Shown here: positions 50,860 through 60,700 of the stretch, in pieces
Layout: each line of letters opens with the position of its first letter
How positions within the stretch are numbered: position 1 is the stretch's first letter
Source of the DNA: Streptomyces tendae
GTDB lineage: Bacteria; Actinomycetota; Actinomycetes; Streptomycetales; Streptomycetaceae
Assembly (NCBI RefSeq): GCF_014650435.1
Contig: NZ_BMUY01000022.1
Coordinates: 28,656 to 92,655, forward strand
DNA: 64,000 nt
Reading direction: 5' to 3'
Translations under genes and position numbers: made by a program
The notes under the pieces: generated by a model
Databases searched by the model: none
What the model saw: the letters and a program-made list of their open reading frames with translations, nothing else
Told to the model about the DNA's origin: nothing

Positions 50860-53800
50860 ATGCTCGGGTCCGTGGAGACCAGGTCCGTCAGTCCCGTGTT
50901 CGTCGGCCGCACCGGCGAACTGGACACGTTGAACGAGGCGCTCGCCCGCGCCGAGGGCGGCGACGCCTCCCGCGCGTCCGCCACCGGGGGAGAACCGCAG
51001 GCGCTGCTGCTCGGCGGCGAGGCCGGCGTCGGCAAGACCCGCCTCGTCGAGGAGTTCGCCGCCGCGGCGGACCGGCGGGGTGCCGTCGTCGCACTGGGCG
51101 GCTGTGTGGAGATCGGCGCCGACGGGCTGCCCTTCGCACCCTTCTCCACCGCCCTGCGTGCCCTGCGCCGCCACCTGCCCGAGGAACTGGCCTCCGCGGC
51201 CGCCGGACAGGAGGAGGAGCTGGCCCGGCTGCTGCCCGAACTGGGCGAGGGCAGCCCGGTCACCGGCGGCGGCCGGCACGACGAGGAGAGCATGGCCCGG
51301 CTCTTCGAACTCACCGCCCGCCTGCTGGAGCGGGTCGCCGCCCGGCACACCGTCGTCCTCGTCCTGGAGGACCTGCACTGGGCCGACGCCTCCACCCGGC
51401 ACCTGATCGCCTACCTCTTCCGCACCCTGCGCACCGGCCGCCTCGTCGTCCTCGCCACCTACCGCTCCGACGACATCCACCGCCGCCACCCGCTGCGCCC
51501 CCTGCTCGCCGAACTCGACCGGCTGCGCACCGTCCGCCGCCTCGAACTCGGCCGCTTCACCCGCGACGAGGTGGGCCGCCAGATCGCCGGGATCCTCGCC
51601 CACGAGCCCGACCCGCTCCAGGTCGACGAGATCTTCGAACGCTCCGACGGCAACGCCTTCTTCGTCGAGGAACTCGCCGTCGCCGCACGCGTCGGCAGCT
51701 GCACCGGCCTCACCGACTCCCTGCGCGACCTGCTCCTGGTCCGCGTCGAAGCCCTGCCCGAGAGCGCCCAGCGGGTCGCCCGGATCGTCGCCGAGGGCGG
51801 ATCCACCGTCGAGTACCGGCTGCTCGCCGCCGTCGCACAGCTCGCCGAGGACGACCTCATCGAGGCGCTGCGCTCCGCGGTGAACGCCAACATCCTGCTC
51901 CCCGCGCCCGACGGCGACGGCTACCGCTTCCGGCACTCCCTGGTCCGCGAGGCCGTCGGCGACGACCTGCTCCCCGGCGAACGCTCCCGCCTCAACCGGC
52001 GCTACGCCGAAGCCCTGGACGCCGACCCCACGCTGGTGCCCGCCGCCGAGCGCGTGATGCGGCTGGCCAGCTACTGGTACCACGCCCACGCCCCCGCCAA
52101 GGCCCTGCCCGCCGTCCTGGACGCCTCCGTCGAGGCCCGCCGCCGGCACGCCTACTCCGAGCAGTTGCGGCTGCTGGAGCGCGCGATGGAGCTGTGGGAC
52201 TCCGTCCCCGACGACGTACGCGCCATCCTGCGCCCCGTGGACTACACCGAGGTCTACCCTCCCTGCGGCTGCGACCCGGCCACCACGCCCCTGCGCTACC
52301 TGGACCTGATGGCCGAGGCGGCCGTCGCCGGGCGGCTGTGCGGGGAGCGCGAGCGCGCGATGAAGATCACCAAGCGGGCGCTGCGGCTGCTCGACGAGCA
52401 GGACGCGGGCGCCGGCGCGGGCACGGGCGGGAGCGGCCGGGACCCGCAGCGCGCCGCCTGGTTCTGGACCCAGCGCTCGCTCCTTGTCCAGGCCCAGGGC
52501 CGCGGCGACGGCTGGCGGGAGCTGGGCATCGCCCAGGAACTGGTCCGCGGTCTGCCGCCCTCCCAGGTGCACGCCGAGGTGCTGGCCATGTCGGCCAACT
52601 GGTCGATGCTCCACTCGCCCGGCCCCGACGCGATGACGGCCGCCGAACGGGCCGTCGAGTACGCGCGCATGGTGGGCGCCGACGAGATCGAGCTGAACGC
52701 CCGGCTCACCCTCGGCGGCCTCATGGTGGACGCCGGGCAGATCGACGCGGGACTCACCGAGATGTTCCAGGTCAGAGATCTGGTGGTGGCCAAGGACCGG
52801 TCCGCCGTGGTGGCCCGCAGCCACGTCAACCTGCCCTCGTCCCTGGAGAGCGTCGGCCGCTCGCACGACGCGCTCGGCATCCTGCGCGAGGGCATCGGCC
52901 TCACCCGGCGGATGGGCCTGCTGGAGTCCGAGGCATGGGTCTGGGGCAACCTCGCCGAGTCACTCATCTCCCTGGGCCGCTGGGACGAGGCCCTGGAGGC
53001 CGCGGACCGGGCCGGGGCACCGGGCCGCGGCCCCGCGCCACGCGGCGGCGCCGCACTCAAGCGCGCCGCCGTGGCCCTCGCCCGCGGCGAGCGGGAGGAT
53101 GCCGCACGGCTGCTCGCCGAGGCCCGCACCGCCTACGGCACCCACGACCCCATGCCGCAGCACCGCCTGCCGCTGGCGGCCCTCACCCTCGGCGTCGCCG
53201 CGGCCGAGGGCCGCCTCCACGACGCCCGCGCCGAACTCGTCCGCGTCCTGGACACGGGCTTCCCACCCGGCACCCAGCGCTACGGCTGGCCCCTGCTGCT
53301 GTCCGCCGCAGCGGCCGAGGCCGACGCGCGCGCCCTGCCGGCCGCCGAAGAGGGCCGCGCCGACATCCTCGACCGCCTTACCGAGGCCGCGAAGCACCTG
53401 ACGACGGGCGCCCCGGTCTGGGTCGCGCACGAGCGCTGGGTCCGCGCCGAACTCCACCGGGCCCGGGGCCGCGACACCCCGCGGCTGTGGTCGGAGGCGG
53501 TCACCGCCTTCGAACGCCTGGAGCGGCCCTACGACCTTGCCCGCGTCCGGCACCGGCTGGCCGGCGCCCTCCTCGCGACCGGCGGCGAGGACGAGCGTGC
53601 CCGCGCCACGGAACTGCTCCGCCTGGCCCGCACCGTCGCCGACCACCTCGGCGCGCGCCCGCTGTCCGACGCCGTGGCCGTGCTCGGCCGCCGCGCCCGC
53701 CTCACCCTCGGCCGCGCCGCCGAACCGGCCCCCGCGTCCGTGACCCCGCCCGCCGACCCCGCCGAGGCCCTCGGCCTCACCGGCCGGGAGCGGGACGTCC

Positions 53801-53994
53801 TTCGGCTGGTCTCCGACGGCCGCACCAACCGGCAGATAGCCGAGGAGCTCTTCATCTCGCCCAAGACGGCCAGCGTCCACGTCTCCAACATCCTGGCCAA
53901 GCTCGGCGTCTCCGGCCGCGGCGAGGCGGCGGCGGTGGCCCACCGGCTGGCCCTCTTCCCCGCCGAACGGCTCAGGTCCGGTTCGACGGAGTGA
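50860..53994 (+). CDS. large ATP-binding LuxR-family regulator
   Basis: A 1044-residue regulator. The AAA/STAND-like domain begins SPVFVGRTGELDTLNEAL, with Walker A LLLGGEAGVGKTRLVEEF (about 50-67) and Walker B VVLVLEDLHWADASTRHL. A long helical, TPR-like middle section spans about 430-930. The C-terminal GerE/LuxR HTH (about 970-1035) reads GLTGRERDVLRLVSDGRTNRQIAEELFISPKTASVHVSNILAKLGV. These LAL-type proteins activate transcription of primary or secondary metabolism genes on binding an inducer. ATG 50860 is used; GTG 50872 (METRSVSP) is an alternative start. Confidence 0.93.
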   Translation: MLGSVETRSVSPVFVGRTGELDTLNEALARAEGGDASRASATGGEPQALLLGGEAGVGKTRLVEEFAAAADRRGAVVALGGCVEIGADGLPFAPFSTALRALRRHLPEELASAAAGQEEELARLLPELGEGSPVTGGGRHDEESMARLFELTARLLERVAARHTVVLVLEDLHWADASTRHLIAYLFRTLRTGRLVVLATYRSDDIHRRHPLRPLLAELDRLRTVRRLELGRFTRDEVGRQIAGILAHEPDPLQVDEIFERSDGNAFFVEELAVAARVGSCTGLTDSLRDLLLVRVEALPESAQRVARIVAEGGSTVEYRLLAAVAQLAEDDLIEALRSAVNANILLPAPDGDGYRFRHSLVREAVGDDLLPGERSRLNRRYAEALDADPTLVPAAERVMRLASYWYHAHAPAKALPAVLDASVEARRRHAYSEQLRLLERAMELWDSVPDDVRAILRPVDYTEVYPPCGCDPATTPLRYLDLMAEAAVAGRLCGERERAMKITKRALRLLDEQDAGAGAGTGGSGRDPQRAAWFWTQRSLLVQAQGRGDGWRELGIAQELVRGLPPSQVHAEVLAMSANWSMLHSPGPDAMTAAERAVEYARMVGADEIELNARLTLGGLMVDAGQIDAGLTEMFQVRDLVVAKDRSAVVARSHVNLPSSLESVGRSHDALGILREGIGLTRRMGLLESEAWVWGNLAESLISLGRWDEALEAADRAGAPGRGPAPRGGAALKRAAVALARGEREDAARLLAEARTAYGTHDPMPQHRLPLAALTLGVAAAEGRLHDARAELVRVLDTGFPPGTQRYGWPLLLSAAAAEADARALPAAEEGRADILDRLTEAAKHLTTGAPVWVAHERWVRAELHRARGRDTPRLWSEAVTAFERLERPYDLARVRHRLAGALLATGGEDERARATELLRLARTVADHLGARPLSDAVAVLGRRARLTLGRAAEPAPASVTPPADPAEALGLTGRERDVLRLVSDGRTNRQIAEELFISPKTASVHVSNILAKLGVSGRGEAAAVAHRLALFPAERLRSGSTE

Positions 53995-54032
53995 GGCTTA
54001 CGCTGTAAGGGACGCCGACCGACGGAGGCCCG

Positions 54033-54242
54033 ATGTTCAACGCATTCGAGGAACTGTTCTCGCCCGGCCGCAAACACACCAACGACGAGCAGAACCGCCT
54101 CGAACTGACCCGCGAGGACGTGGGGGACGGCGATCCCAGTCACGGCCCCATAGACCTCACCTCGGGCAAGGTCGTCGTCCACCGGCCGCGCGCCGACGAA
54201 GAGGCGGAGGACCCGGGGACCCCGTCCCCGGACGACGAGTAG
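54033..54242 (+). CDS. DUF6191-like small conserved protein
   Basis: A 69-residue acidic protein from ATG 54033, with GGAGG four bases upstream. FNAFEELFSPGRKHTNDEQNRLELTREDVGDGDPSHGPIDLTSGKVVV matches a small family widespread in actinomycetes (DUF6191, from memory). The C-terminal 15 residues are Asp/Glu/Pro-rich. Function unknown. It lies 38 bases after the LuxR regulator. Confidence 0.82.
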   Translation: MFNAFEELFSPGRKHTNDEQNRLELTREDVGDGDPSHGPIDLTSGKVVVHRPRADEEAEDPGTPSPDDE

Positions 54243-54250
54243 CCGGCCGC

Positions 54251-55420
54251 CTACTTCACCTCCAGCTCCAGGATCCGGTCGTCGTCGCCCTTCGCGTCGC
54301 CGCGGCCGTCCGTGTTGCTGGTGACCAGCCACAGCCTGTCGCCGCCCGCCGGGGCCACCGTGCGCAGCCGGCCGTACTCGCCCTCCAGGAAGGACTGCGG
54401 GTCGGCCGCGGCCTCCGTCCCCTTCAGCGGGATCCGCCACAGCCGCTCACCGCGCAGCCCCGCCATCCACACGGAGCCCTCGGCGTAGGCGATGCCGCTG
54501 GGCGATGCCTCGTCGGTGCTCCACTGGGCGACCGGGTCCTGGAACCCGGAGCCGCCGCCCTTGCCCTCCGCCTCGGGCCAGCCGTAGTTGGCACCCGGCT
54601 TGATCGCGTTCAGCTCGTCCCAGGTGTCCTGGCCGAACTCCGAGGCGAACAGCCGCTGCTTGTCGTCCCAGGCCAGCCCCTGCACGTTCCGGTGGCCCAA
54701 CGAGTACACGGGGGAGTCGGGGAAGGGGTTGCCGGGCGCCGGTTCGCCGTCCGGGGTCATGCGCAGGATCTTGCCGCCGAGGGACTTCTCGTCCTGCGAC
54801 AGACCGGTGTCACCGCTCTCGCCCGTGCCCGCGTAGAGCATCTTGTCCGGACCGAAGGCGATCCGCCCGCCGTTGTGGATCACACCCTTGGGGATGCCCC
54901 GGAAGACCGTGTCCGGCGCGCCCAGCTGCTCGCCCGACGGCTTCCTCTCGTCGTACAGCATGCGCACGATGCGGTTGTCGGAGGCCGAGGTGAAGTACGC
55001 GTAGACCATGTGGTCCGAGGCGTAGTCGGGGGAGAGCGCGATGCCGAGCAGGCCGCCCTCGCCGGACGGGGACACCCCGGGCACCTCGCCCAGCTCGGTC
55101 TTCTTGCCCGTCTTGTCGTCGATCCGGGTGATCGTGGCCTCGTCGCGGGAGGAGACCAGCAGGTCGCCGCCCGGGAGCGGGGCCAGGCCCCACGGGCTGT
55201 TCAGCCCCGTGGCGACCGTGCGGAGCACCTTGACCGAGCCCTTCGCGGGTGGTGCCTGCTCGGTGGGCGACCCGGCGGGCGAGGACTGCGCCGCCGTACT
55301 GGTCGGGGTGGCGCCGCGGTCCGTTCCGGACGGATCCGCGCCGTCGGAGGAGTCGGAGGAGCAGCCGGCCGTCAGCAGGAGAGCGGCGGCCAGCACGGCC
55401 GGCACGGCTCGACGTTGCAC
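54251..55420 (-). CDS. PQQ-dependent sugar dehydrogenase-like lipoprotein
   Basis: A 389-residue exported lipoprotein from GTG 55420. The signal peptide ends in LLLTAGC, with C20 the lipid anchor, followed by a 40-residue Ser/Thr/Pro linker. The rest is a six-bladed glucose/sorbosone dehydrogenase propeller: GLNSPWGLAPLPGGDLLVSSRDEATITRI, GEGGLLGIALSPDY, HNGGRIAFGPDKMLYAGTGESGD, SLGHRNVQGLAWD and ANYGWPEAEG. Such proteins oxidise sugars with PQQ or act as non-enzymatic relatives. It is convergent with the DUF6191 gene, eight bases apart. Confidence 0.93.
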   Translation of the reverse strand: MQRRAVPAVLAAALLLTAGCSSDSSDGADPSGTDRGATPTSTAAQSSPAGSPTEQAPPAKGSVKVLRTVATGLNSPWGLAPLPGGDLLVSSRDEATITRIDDKTGKKTELGEVPGVSPSGEGGLLGIALSPDYASDHMVYAYFTSASDNRIVRMLYDERKPSGEQLGAPDTVFRGIPKGVIHNGGRIAFGPDKMLYAGTGESGDTGLSQDEKSLGGKILRMTPDGEPAPGNPFPDSPVYSLGHRNVQGLAWDDKQRLFASEFGQDTWDELNAIKPGANYGWPEAEGKGGGSGFQDPVAQWSTDEASPSGIAYAEGSVWMAGLRGERLWRIPLKGTEAAADPQSFLEGEYGRLRTVAPAGGDRLWLVTSNTDGRGDAKGDDDRILELEVK

Positions 55421-55536
55421 GATCTTGGTCCCTTCGACGCTGGCGGGTTCTCCCTGTCATACACCGCAGGGGCTCCCCAAGTTCCCGATCGCAGAATCCC
55501 GAACCGGGCGGCGGCCGCCACCGGGCGCCGTACGCC

Positions 55537-56535
55537 TCACTCCCACGACCCCTGCGCCGGCGGCAGCACCCGCAACTCCGCCAAATCCCGCTCCGCCAGC
55601 CGCAGCCCTGCCGCCCCCGCGTTCTGCGTCACCCAGCGCTCCTGCTTGGTGCCCGGCACCGGCACCACGTGCCGCCCCTGCGCCAGCACCCAGGCCAGCG
55701 CCACCTGCGCCGCGGTGACCCCGTCGCCGTGCCGGGCCGCGATCCGGCGCAGCGCCGCCACGATCGGCTGGTTGGCCGCCATCATCTCGGCGGTGAAGCG
55801 GGGGTGCCGGGCCCGCAGGTCCTCCGGTTCGAAACCCTGGCCCGGCGTCAGCGTGCCGGTCAGGTAGCCGTTGCCCAGCGGCATCGCGGCCAGGAAGCCG
55901 ACGCCGCGCGAGACGCACCACGGCAGCAGGGTGCGCAGCGCCTCCGGCGACCACACCGACAGCTCGGCCTCGACCGCGCTCACCGGGAAGACCTGCTGCA
56001 CCCGCTCCAGTTGGCGGATCGTGGCGTCGTGCAGCCGCGCCCCGGGCCGCCGGGCCGACCGCGCCCCGACCGCGCACAGGCCGAGCGCCCGCACCTTTCC
56101 GGCCCGCACCAGCTCCGCCATCGCGCCCCAGGTCTCCTCGACCGGTATCTCGGGGTCGGCGCGGTGCAGTTGGTAGAGGTCGATGACGTCCGTCTGCAGC
56201 CGGCGAAGGGACGCGTCGCAGGCACGCCGCACATAGCCGGGGCGGCCGTTGGCCACGATGTGCTGCTCACCCACCAGCAGGCCGACCTTGGTCGACACGA
56301 AGGCATCGGACCGCCGCTCCTTCAACACTCGGCCCAGCAGCAGCTCGTTGGTGAACGGACCGTACATGTCCGCCGTGTCCAGCAGGCAGGACCCGAGGTC
56401 GAGGGCCCGGTGCACCGCCCTGAGCGACTCGTCGCCCCGCTGCCGCGAGGCGGTGTACGCCCAGCTCATCGGCATGCACCCCAGTCCGACGGCCCCCACC
56501 GCGAGTGCCGTCGCGCCGATCGTCCTGCGCTCCAC
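55537..56535 (-). CDS. aldo/keto reductase
   Basis: A 332-residue NADPH-dependent (beta/alpha)8 oxidoreductase from GTG 56535, with GGAGGG nine bases upstream. The catalytic tetrad is D53 and Y58 (LLDTADMYG), K83 (VSTKVG) and H124 (LYQLHRADP). The C-terminal cofactor motif appears as VVPVPGTKQERWVTQN. Substrates of such AKRs are small aldehydes or ketones and cannot be read from sequence. It is divergent from the hydroxyacid dehydrogenase gene with 74 bases between starts. Confidence 0.94.
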   Translation of the reverse strand: MERRTIGATALAVGAVGLGCMPMSWAYTASRQRGDESLRAVHRALDLGSCLLDTADMYGPFTNELLLGRVLKERRSDAFVSTKVGLLVGEQHIVANGRPGYVRRACDASLRRLQTDVIDLYQLHRADPEIPVEETWGAMAELVRAGKVRALGLCAVGARSARRPGARLHDATIRQLERVQQVFPVSAVEAELSVWSPEALRTLLPWCVSRGVGFLAAMPLGNGYLTGTLTPGQGFEPEDLRARHPRFTAEMMAANQPIVAALRRIAARHGDGVTAAQVALAWVLAQGRHVVPVPGTKQERWVTQNAGAAGLRLAERDLAELRVLPPAQGSWE

Positions 56536-56574
56536 CGGTCGTGACCCTCCCTTGTCGGACCACCCAACCTAACC

Positions 56575-56602
56575 TTTGCCTCTCCGACCCCTGACATAGC
56601 CT
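56575..56602 (+). promoter_or_regulatory. promoter of the leaderless hydroxyacid dehydrogenase gene
   Basis: TTTGCC (56575-56580), a 16-base spacer and TAGCCT (56597-56602), which ends seven bases before ATG 56610; no Shine-Dalgarno is present. Confidence 0.5.
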
Positions 56603-56609
56603 CCTGACC

Positions 56610-57551
56610 ATGACTGCTGACGTGTGGCTGCCCATCCCGCCGGACGAGATCGAGGGCCTTCCCGAGGGCCCCGCCTACCGCCACTGGGACGGCGAGGAGA
56701 CCTTCCCCGCCGACCCGGCCGACTGCGCCTTCTACGTCGTCCCCTACATGAAGCCCAGCGCGGTGGGGGTACGCCCGCTGCCCGAGATGCGCTCCGTCCA
56801 GGTCGTCCAGACCCTTTCCGCTGGCATCGACCACGTCGAACCCGGCCTGGGGCACCTGCCCGCCGGCGTGCGGCTGTGCAACGCGCGCGGCGTGCACGAG
56901 GCGAGCACCGCGGAGCTGACCCTGGCCCTGGTCCTGGCGTCGCTGCGGGGCATCCCGGACTTCGTGCGGGCGCAGGACCGCGGCGAGTGGCTCGGCGGGT
57001 TCCGCCCCGCGCTCGCGGACCGGACGGTCCTCATCGTCGGCTACGGGTCGATCGGCGCCGCGATCGAGGACCGGCTCGTGCCGTTCGAGGTCGCGCCGGT
57101 GGTGCGCGTCGCGCGCTCCGCCCGCACCACGGCGCGCGGCCCCGTGCACCCGCTCACCGAACTCCCCGCCCTGCTCCCGCGGGCCGATGTCGTCATCCTG
57201 TCCACACCGCTCACCGAAGCCACCCGGGGACTGGTGGACGCCGAGTTCCTGGCCCGGATGAAGGACGGTGCCCTGCTCGTCAACGTGGCTCGCGGACCGG
57301 TCGTCGACACGAAGGCGTTGCTCGCCGAACTGGAGAGCGGGCGCCTCACCGCGGCCCTCGACGTGACCGACCCCGAACCGCTGCCGCCGGGTCACCCCCT
57401 GTGGCATGCTCCCGGCATAGTCGTCAGCCCGCACGCGGGCGGTCCGACCTCCGCCTTCCTGCCGCGCGCCAAGCGGCTGCTGGTGGACCAGTTGACCCGG
57501 TTCGTGAACCGGGAGCCCCTGCGCAACGTGATTCTGACGACGGGCGCGTAA
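56610..57551 (+). CDS. D-isomer-specific 2-hydroxyacid dehydrogenase
   Basis: A 313-residue NAD(P)-dependent oxidoreductase. The cofactor motif is VLIVGYGSIGAAI (about 146-158); catalytic residues appear as Arg in LVNVARGPVVD, Glu in DVTDPEPLPPGHPLW and His in VSPHAGGPT. VQTLSAGIDHV is the usual substrate-domain motif. It interconverts 2-ketoacids and D-2-hydroxyacids; the ligand is unknown. Transcription appears leaderless. Confidence 0.93.
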   Translation: MTADVWLPIPPDEIEGLPEGPAYRHWDGEETFPADPADCAFYVVPYMKPSAVGVRPLPEMRSVQVVQTLSAGIDHVEPGLGHLPAGVRLCNARGVHEASTAELTLALVLASLRGIPDFVRAQDRGEWLGGFRPALADRTVLIVGYGSIGAAIEDRLVPFEVAPVVRVARSARTTARGPVHPLTELPALLPRADVVILSTPLTEATRGLVDAEFLARMKDGALLVNVARGPVVDTKALLAELESGRLTAALDVTDPEPLPPGHPLWHAPGIVVSPHAGGPTSAFLPRAKRLLVDQLTRFVNREPLRNVILTTGA

Positions 57552-57748
57552 TCCGTTTCGGGCACCCTCCGCGACCTCTCGGATGCGGTGGGTGCGCGCA
57601 TATCCGCTGGTCGTCACGGAGCGTAGAGAACCTATGTCCCTGAGTGACGATCCTGGTGTATCGTCCGACAGGGGATGCGCCGCGCACCGTACGGCGCCGG
57701 GGATGGACATCTCAGACTGTGAGGGGGGCGACGGGCGATGCACGGCCT

Positions 57749-60700
57749 ATGGACCAACGATCCGACGCGGCGGAGCCGCCGCCGGCGACCCTGGCGCACG
57801 ACCACGACCACGACCACGACCGCGCGCCGACGGAGTCGGGCCGACCACCACGGCGGCCGGCCCGCCCGGCGCTGCCCCCACCCGCGCCGGCCGGGCGACC
57901 GCGGAAGGCAGGACCGGCCGGCCCACCGGTGTGCGCGGGACGCGGGAGCGGTGCGGACCGGGAGGACCCCGTGAGTCCGCCCCCCGTGCCCACGCTGGAC
58001 GGAGCGCTGCGCGGCCAGGCCGCGCCCGGACCGCTGCTGCCCCGGCCGTCGGCCGCCGCCGGCGGATCGCCCCTCGTGCGTCAACTGGTGCTCGCCCTGG
58101 CCTGCGCGGCCTACGCCGTCGGTGCCGCGCTCGGCTGGGGTTCGCCGTACGTCGCCAAGATCATGGGCGACTTCGGGCTGAGCGCCGCCGCGGCCGCGGC
58201 CGCCGTCTCGTGCTTCCTCTACGCCCGCGGACGCCGCGTCCGCTTTCGACCGGCCTGGCTGCTGTTCGCCCTCTCCTCGGCGATGGCGTCCCTGGGCAAT
58301 CTGGTCTGGGGGTGGTACGAGGTCGTGCTGCGCGTGCCGGTGCCCAGTCCCAGCTACGCGGACCTGTTCTTCCTGTGCTTCGCCCCGCCCGCCATCGTGG
58401 GCCTGCTGGTACTGGCCAAACGGCCGGTGACCAAGGCCGGCTGGATCTGCCTGGGCCTGGACGCCTGGCTGATCGGCGGTTCGCTGCTGACCCTGGCCTG
58501 GAGCCTGGCGCTCGCCCAGGCGGCCAAGGCCGAGGGCGGGTCGAGCGTCGCGCACTCCGCGCTCTCGGTGGCCTACCCGCTGCTGGACATCGCCCTCGTC
58601 AGCATGGTGCTCGCGCTGCACTTCAGGCGGTCGCCCGTCTGCAGATCCGCCGTCAACACCGCCATCGGCGCGCTCGGCCTGACCGTGGTGTGCGACGCCC
58701 TGTTCACCTCGCCGCTGCTGCACAACAGCTACCGCTCCGGGCAGTTGCTCGACGCGGGCTGGTTCGCCGGCTCCCTGCTGCTCGCGTACGCACCCTGGGC
58801 CGCCTCCCGGCGCGGGCGCCCGGTGCCGGAGGAGGAGGGGACCGGCGGCCACAGCCGCGTGGTGCGCGAGCACCTGCCCGGGCAGCGCGGCGCCGGTCAC
58901 CGGCCCACGTCCCCCTCCGTACCGCCCCCCGCGCCCCCCGCACTGCCCGGCCCCGGACAGGGCGGCGAACGGGGCCGCTATCCCGCAGCCCGGCCCATCG
59001 CCGGTTCCCTGGCCGCGCTCACGCCGTACCTCGCGGCCGCCGTCTGCACCCTGGGCATCCTCTACAACGTGCTCAACGGCCGCAGCGTCGACCGCGTGGT
59101 GCTGCTCACCGGCGGCACCGTCGTGCTGGCGCTCGTCGTCCGACAGGGCATCATGCTGCTCGACAACATCGTCCTCACCCAGGAACTGGCCCAGAAGGAG
59201 AACCACTTCCGCTCCCTGGTCCAGGGCTCCAGCGACGTCATCATGATCGCCGCGCCCAACGGCATCCTCCGCTACGTCTCCCCGGCCGCCGCCGGGGTCT
59301 ACGGACGGCCCGCCGAGGACCTGGTGGGCACCGAACTGGCCGGGCTCATCCACCCCGAGGACCTCGGCTGCGTGGTGCACGAGGTACGCCGGTTCCTGGC
59401 CGCCAGTCCCGTCGAGGAACCCACCACGCGCATCGAGTGCCGCTTCCGGTCCGGAGAGGGCGGCTGGCTCAACGTGGAGTCGACCGTCAACCGGCACCAC
59501 GGCGGCCTCATCTTCAACAGCCGGGACGTGACCGAAAGAGTGCGCCTCCAGGCGCAGCTCCAGCACAACGCCGAACACGACCCGCTCACCGACCTGCCCA
59601 ACCGCGCCCTGTTCACCCGGCGCGTCCAGCAGGCGCTCTCCGGCCGCCGCGCCTCCGACCGGAACGCCGCCCTGCGCGGTACGGCGGTGCTCTTCATCGA
59701 CCTCGACGGCTTCAAGGGCGTCAACGACACCATCGGGCACCAGGCCGGGGACGAGCTGCTCGTCCAGGCGGCCCGCAGACTCCACGAGGCCGTCCGCAAG
59801 GGGGACACCGCCTCCAGACTGGGCGGCGACGAGTTCGCGGCCCTGATCGTCGGGGACGGCGCCCGGGACAGGGCCGCCCGTGAGGGACACATCCGGGAGC
59901 TGGCCGACCGGCTCAGACTGACGCTCTCCCAGCCCTACCTCATCGACGGCAACGAAGTCCGGGTCAACGCCTCCATCGGGGTCGCCTTCGCCGAACCGGG
60001 CCTGGGCGCCGGCGAGCTGCTGCGCAACGCCGATCTCGCCATGTACCGGGCCAAGGCCGGCGGCAAGGGACGCGTCGAGCTGTACCGGCCACAGATGCAG
60101 CAGGACGTCGTACGCAAGGCCGAGCTGGCCACCCGGCTGCGCGCCGCGCTGCACGACGGGGAGTTCGCGCTGCTGCACCAGCCGGTGGTCTCCCTCACCG
60201 ACGGCCGGATCACGTCGGTCTGCGCCCAGGCCCGATGGCGCTCCTCGCAGGGCGTGCTGTTCACCCCCGCCGAGTTCCTGCGGGTGACCGAGGAAGGCGA
60301 CAGGACCGCCGAACTCGACCGCTGGGTGCTCCGCGAGGCCGTCGAGCAGGCCGCCGAACGCGCGGCGACCGGGCTGTCCGTGACCGTGGCCATACGCATC
60401 GGCGCCCGCCGCCTGCTGGACCGCTCCATGCCGCTGGGCTCCGTGGAGGCCCTGCTGACCCGGCACGGACTGCCGCCCGGCTCTCTCGTGATCGAGCTGT
60501 CGGACATCGACCCACGGGTCGGCCTCGACGAGCTGGACCGCCGGCTGAACGCGCTGCGCAGGGTCGGCGTCCGGATCGCCCTGGACGGCTTCGGCAGCGG
60601 CTACGCGGCGATCACCGCGTTGCGGCGGCTGCCCGTGGACGTGCTCAAGCTCGACCGGGGCCTGGTCGAGGGCGTCGTCGAGTCCGCGCGACTGCACAAG

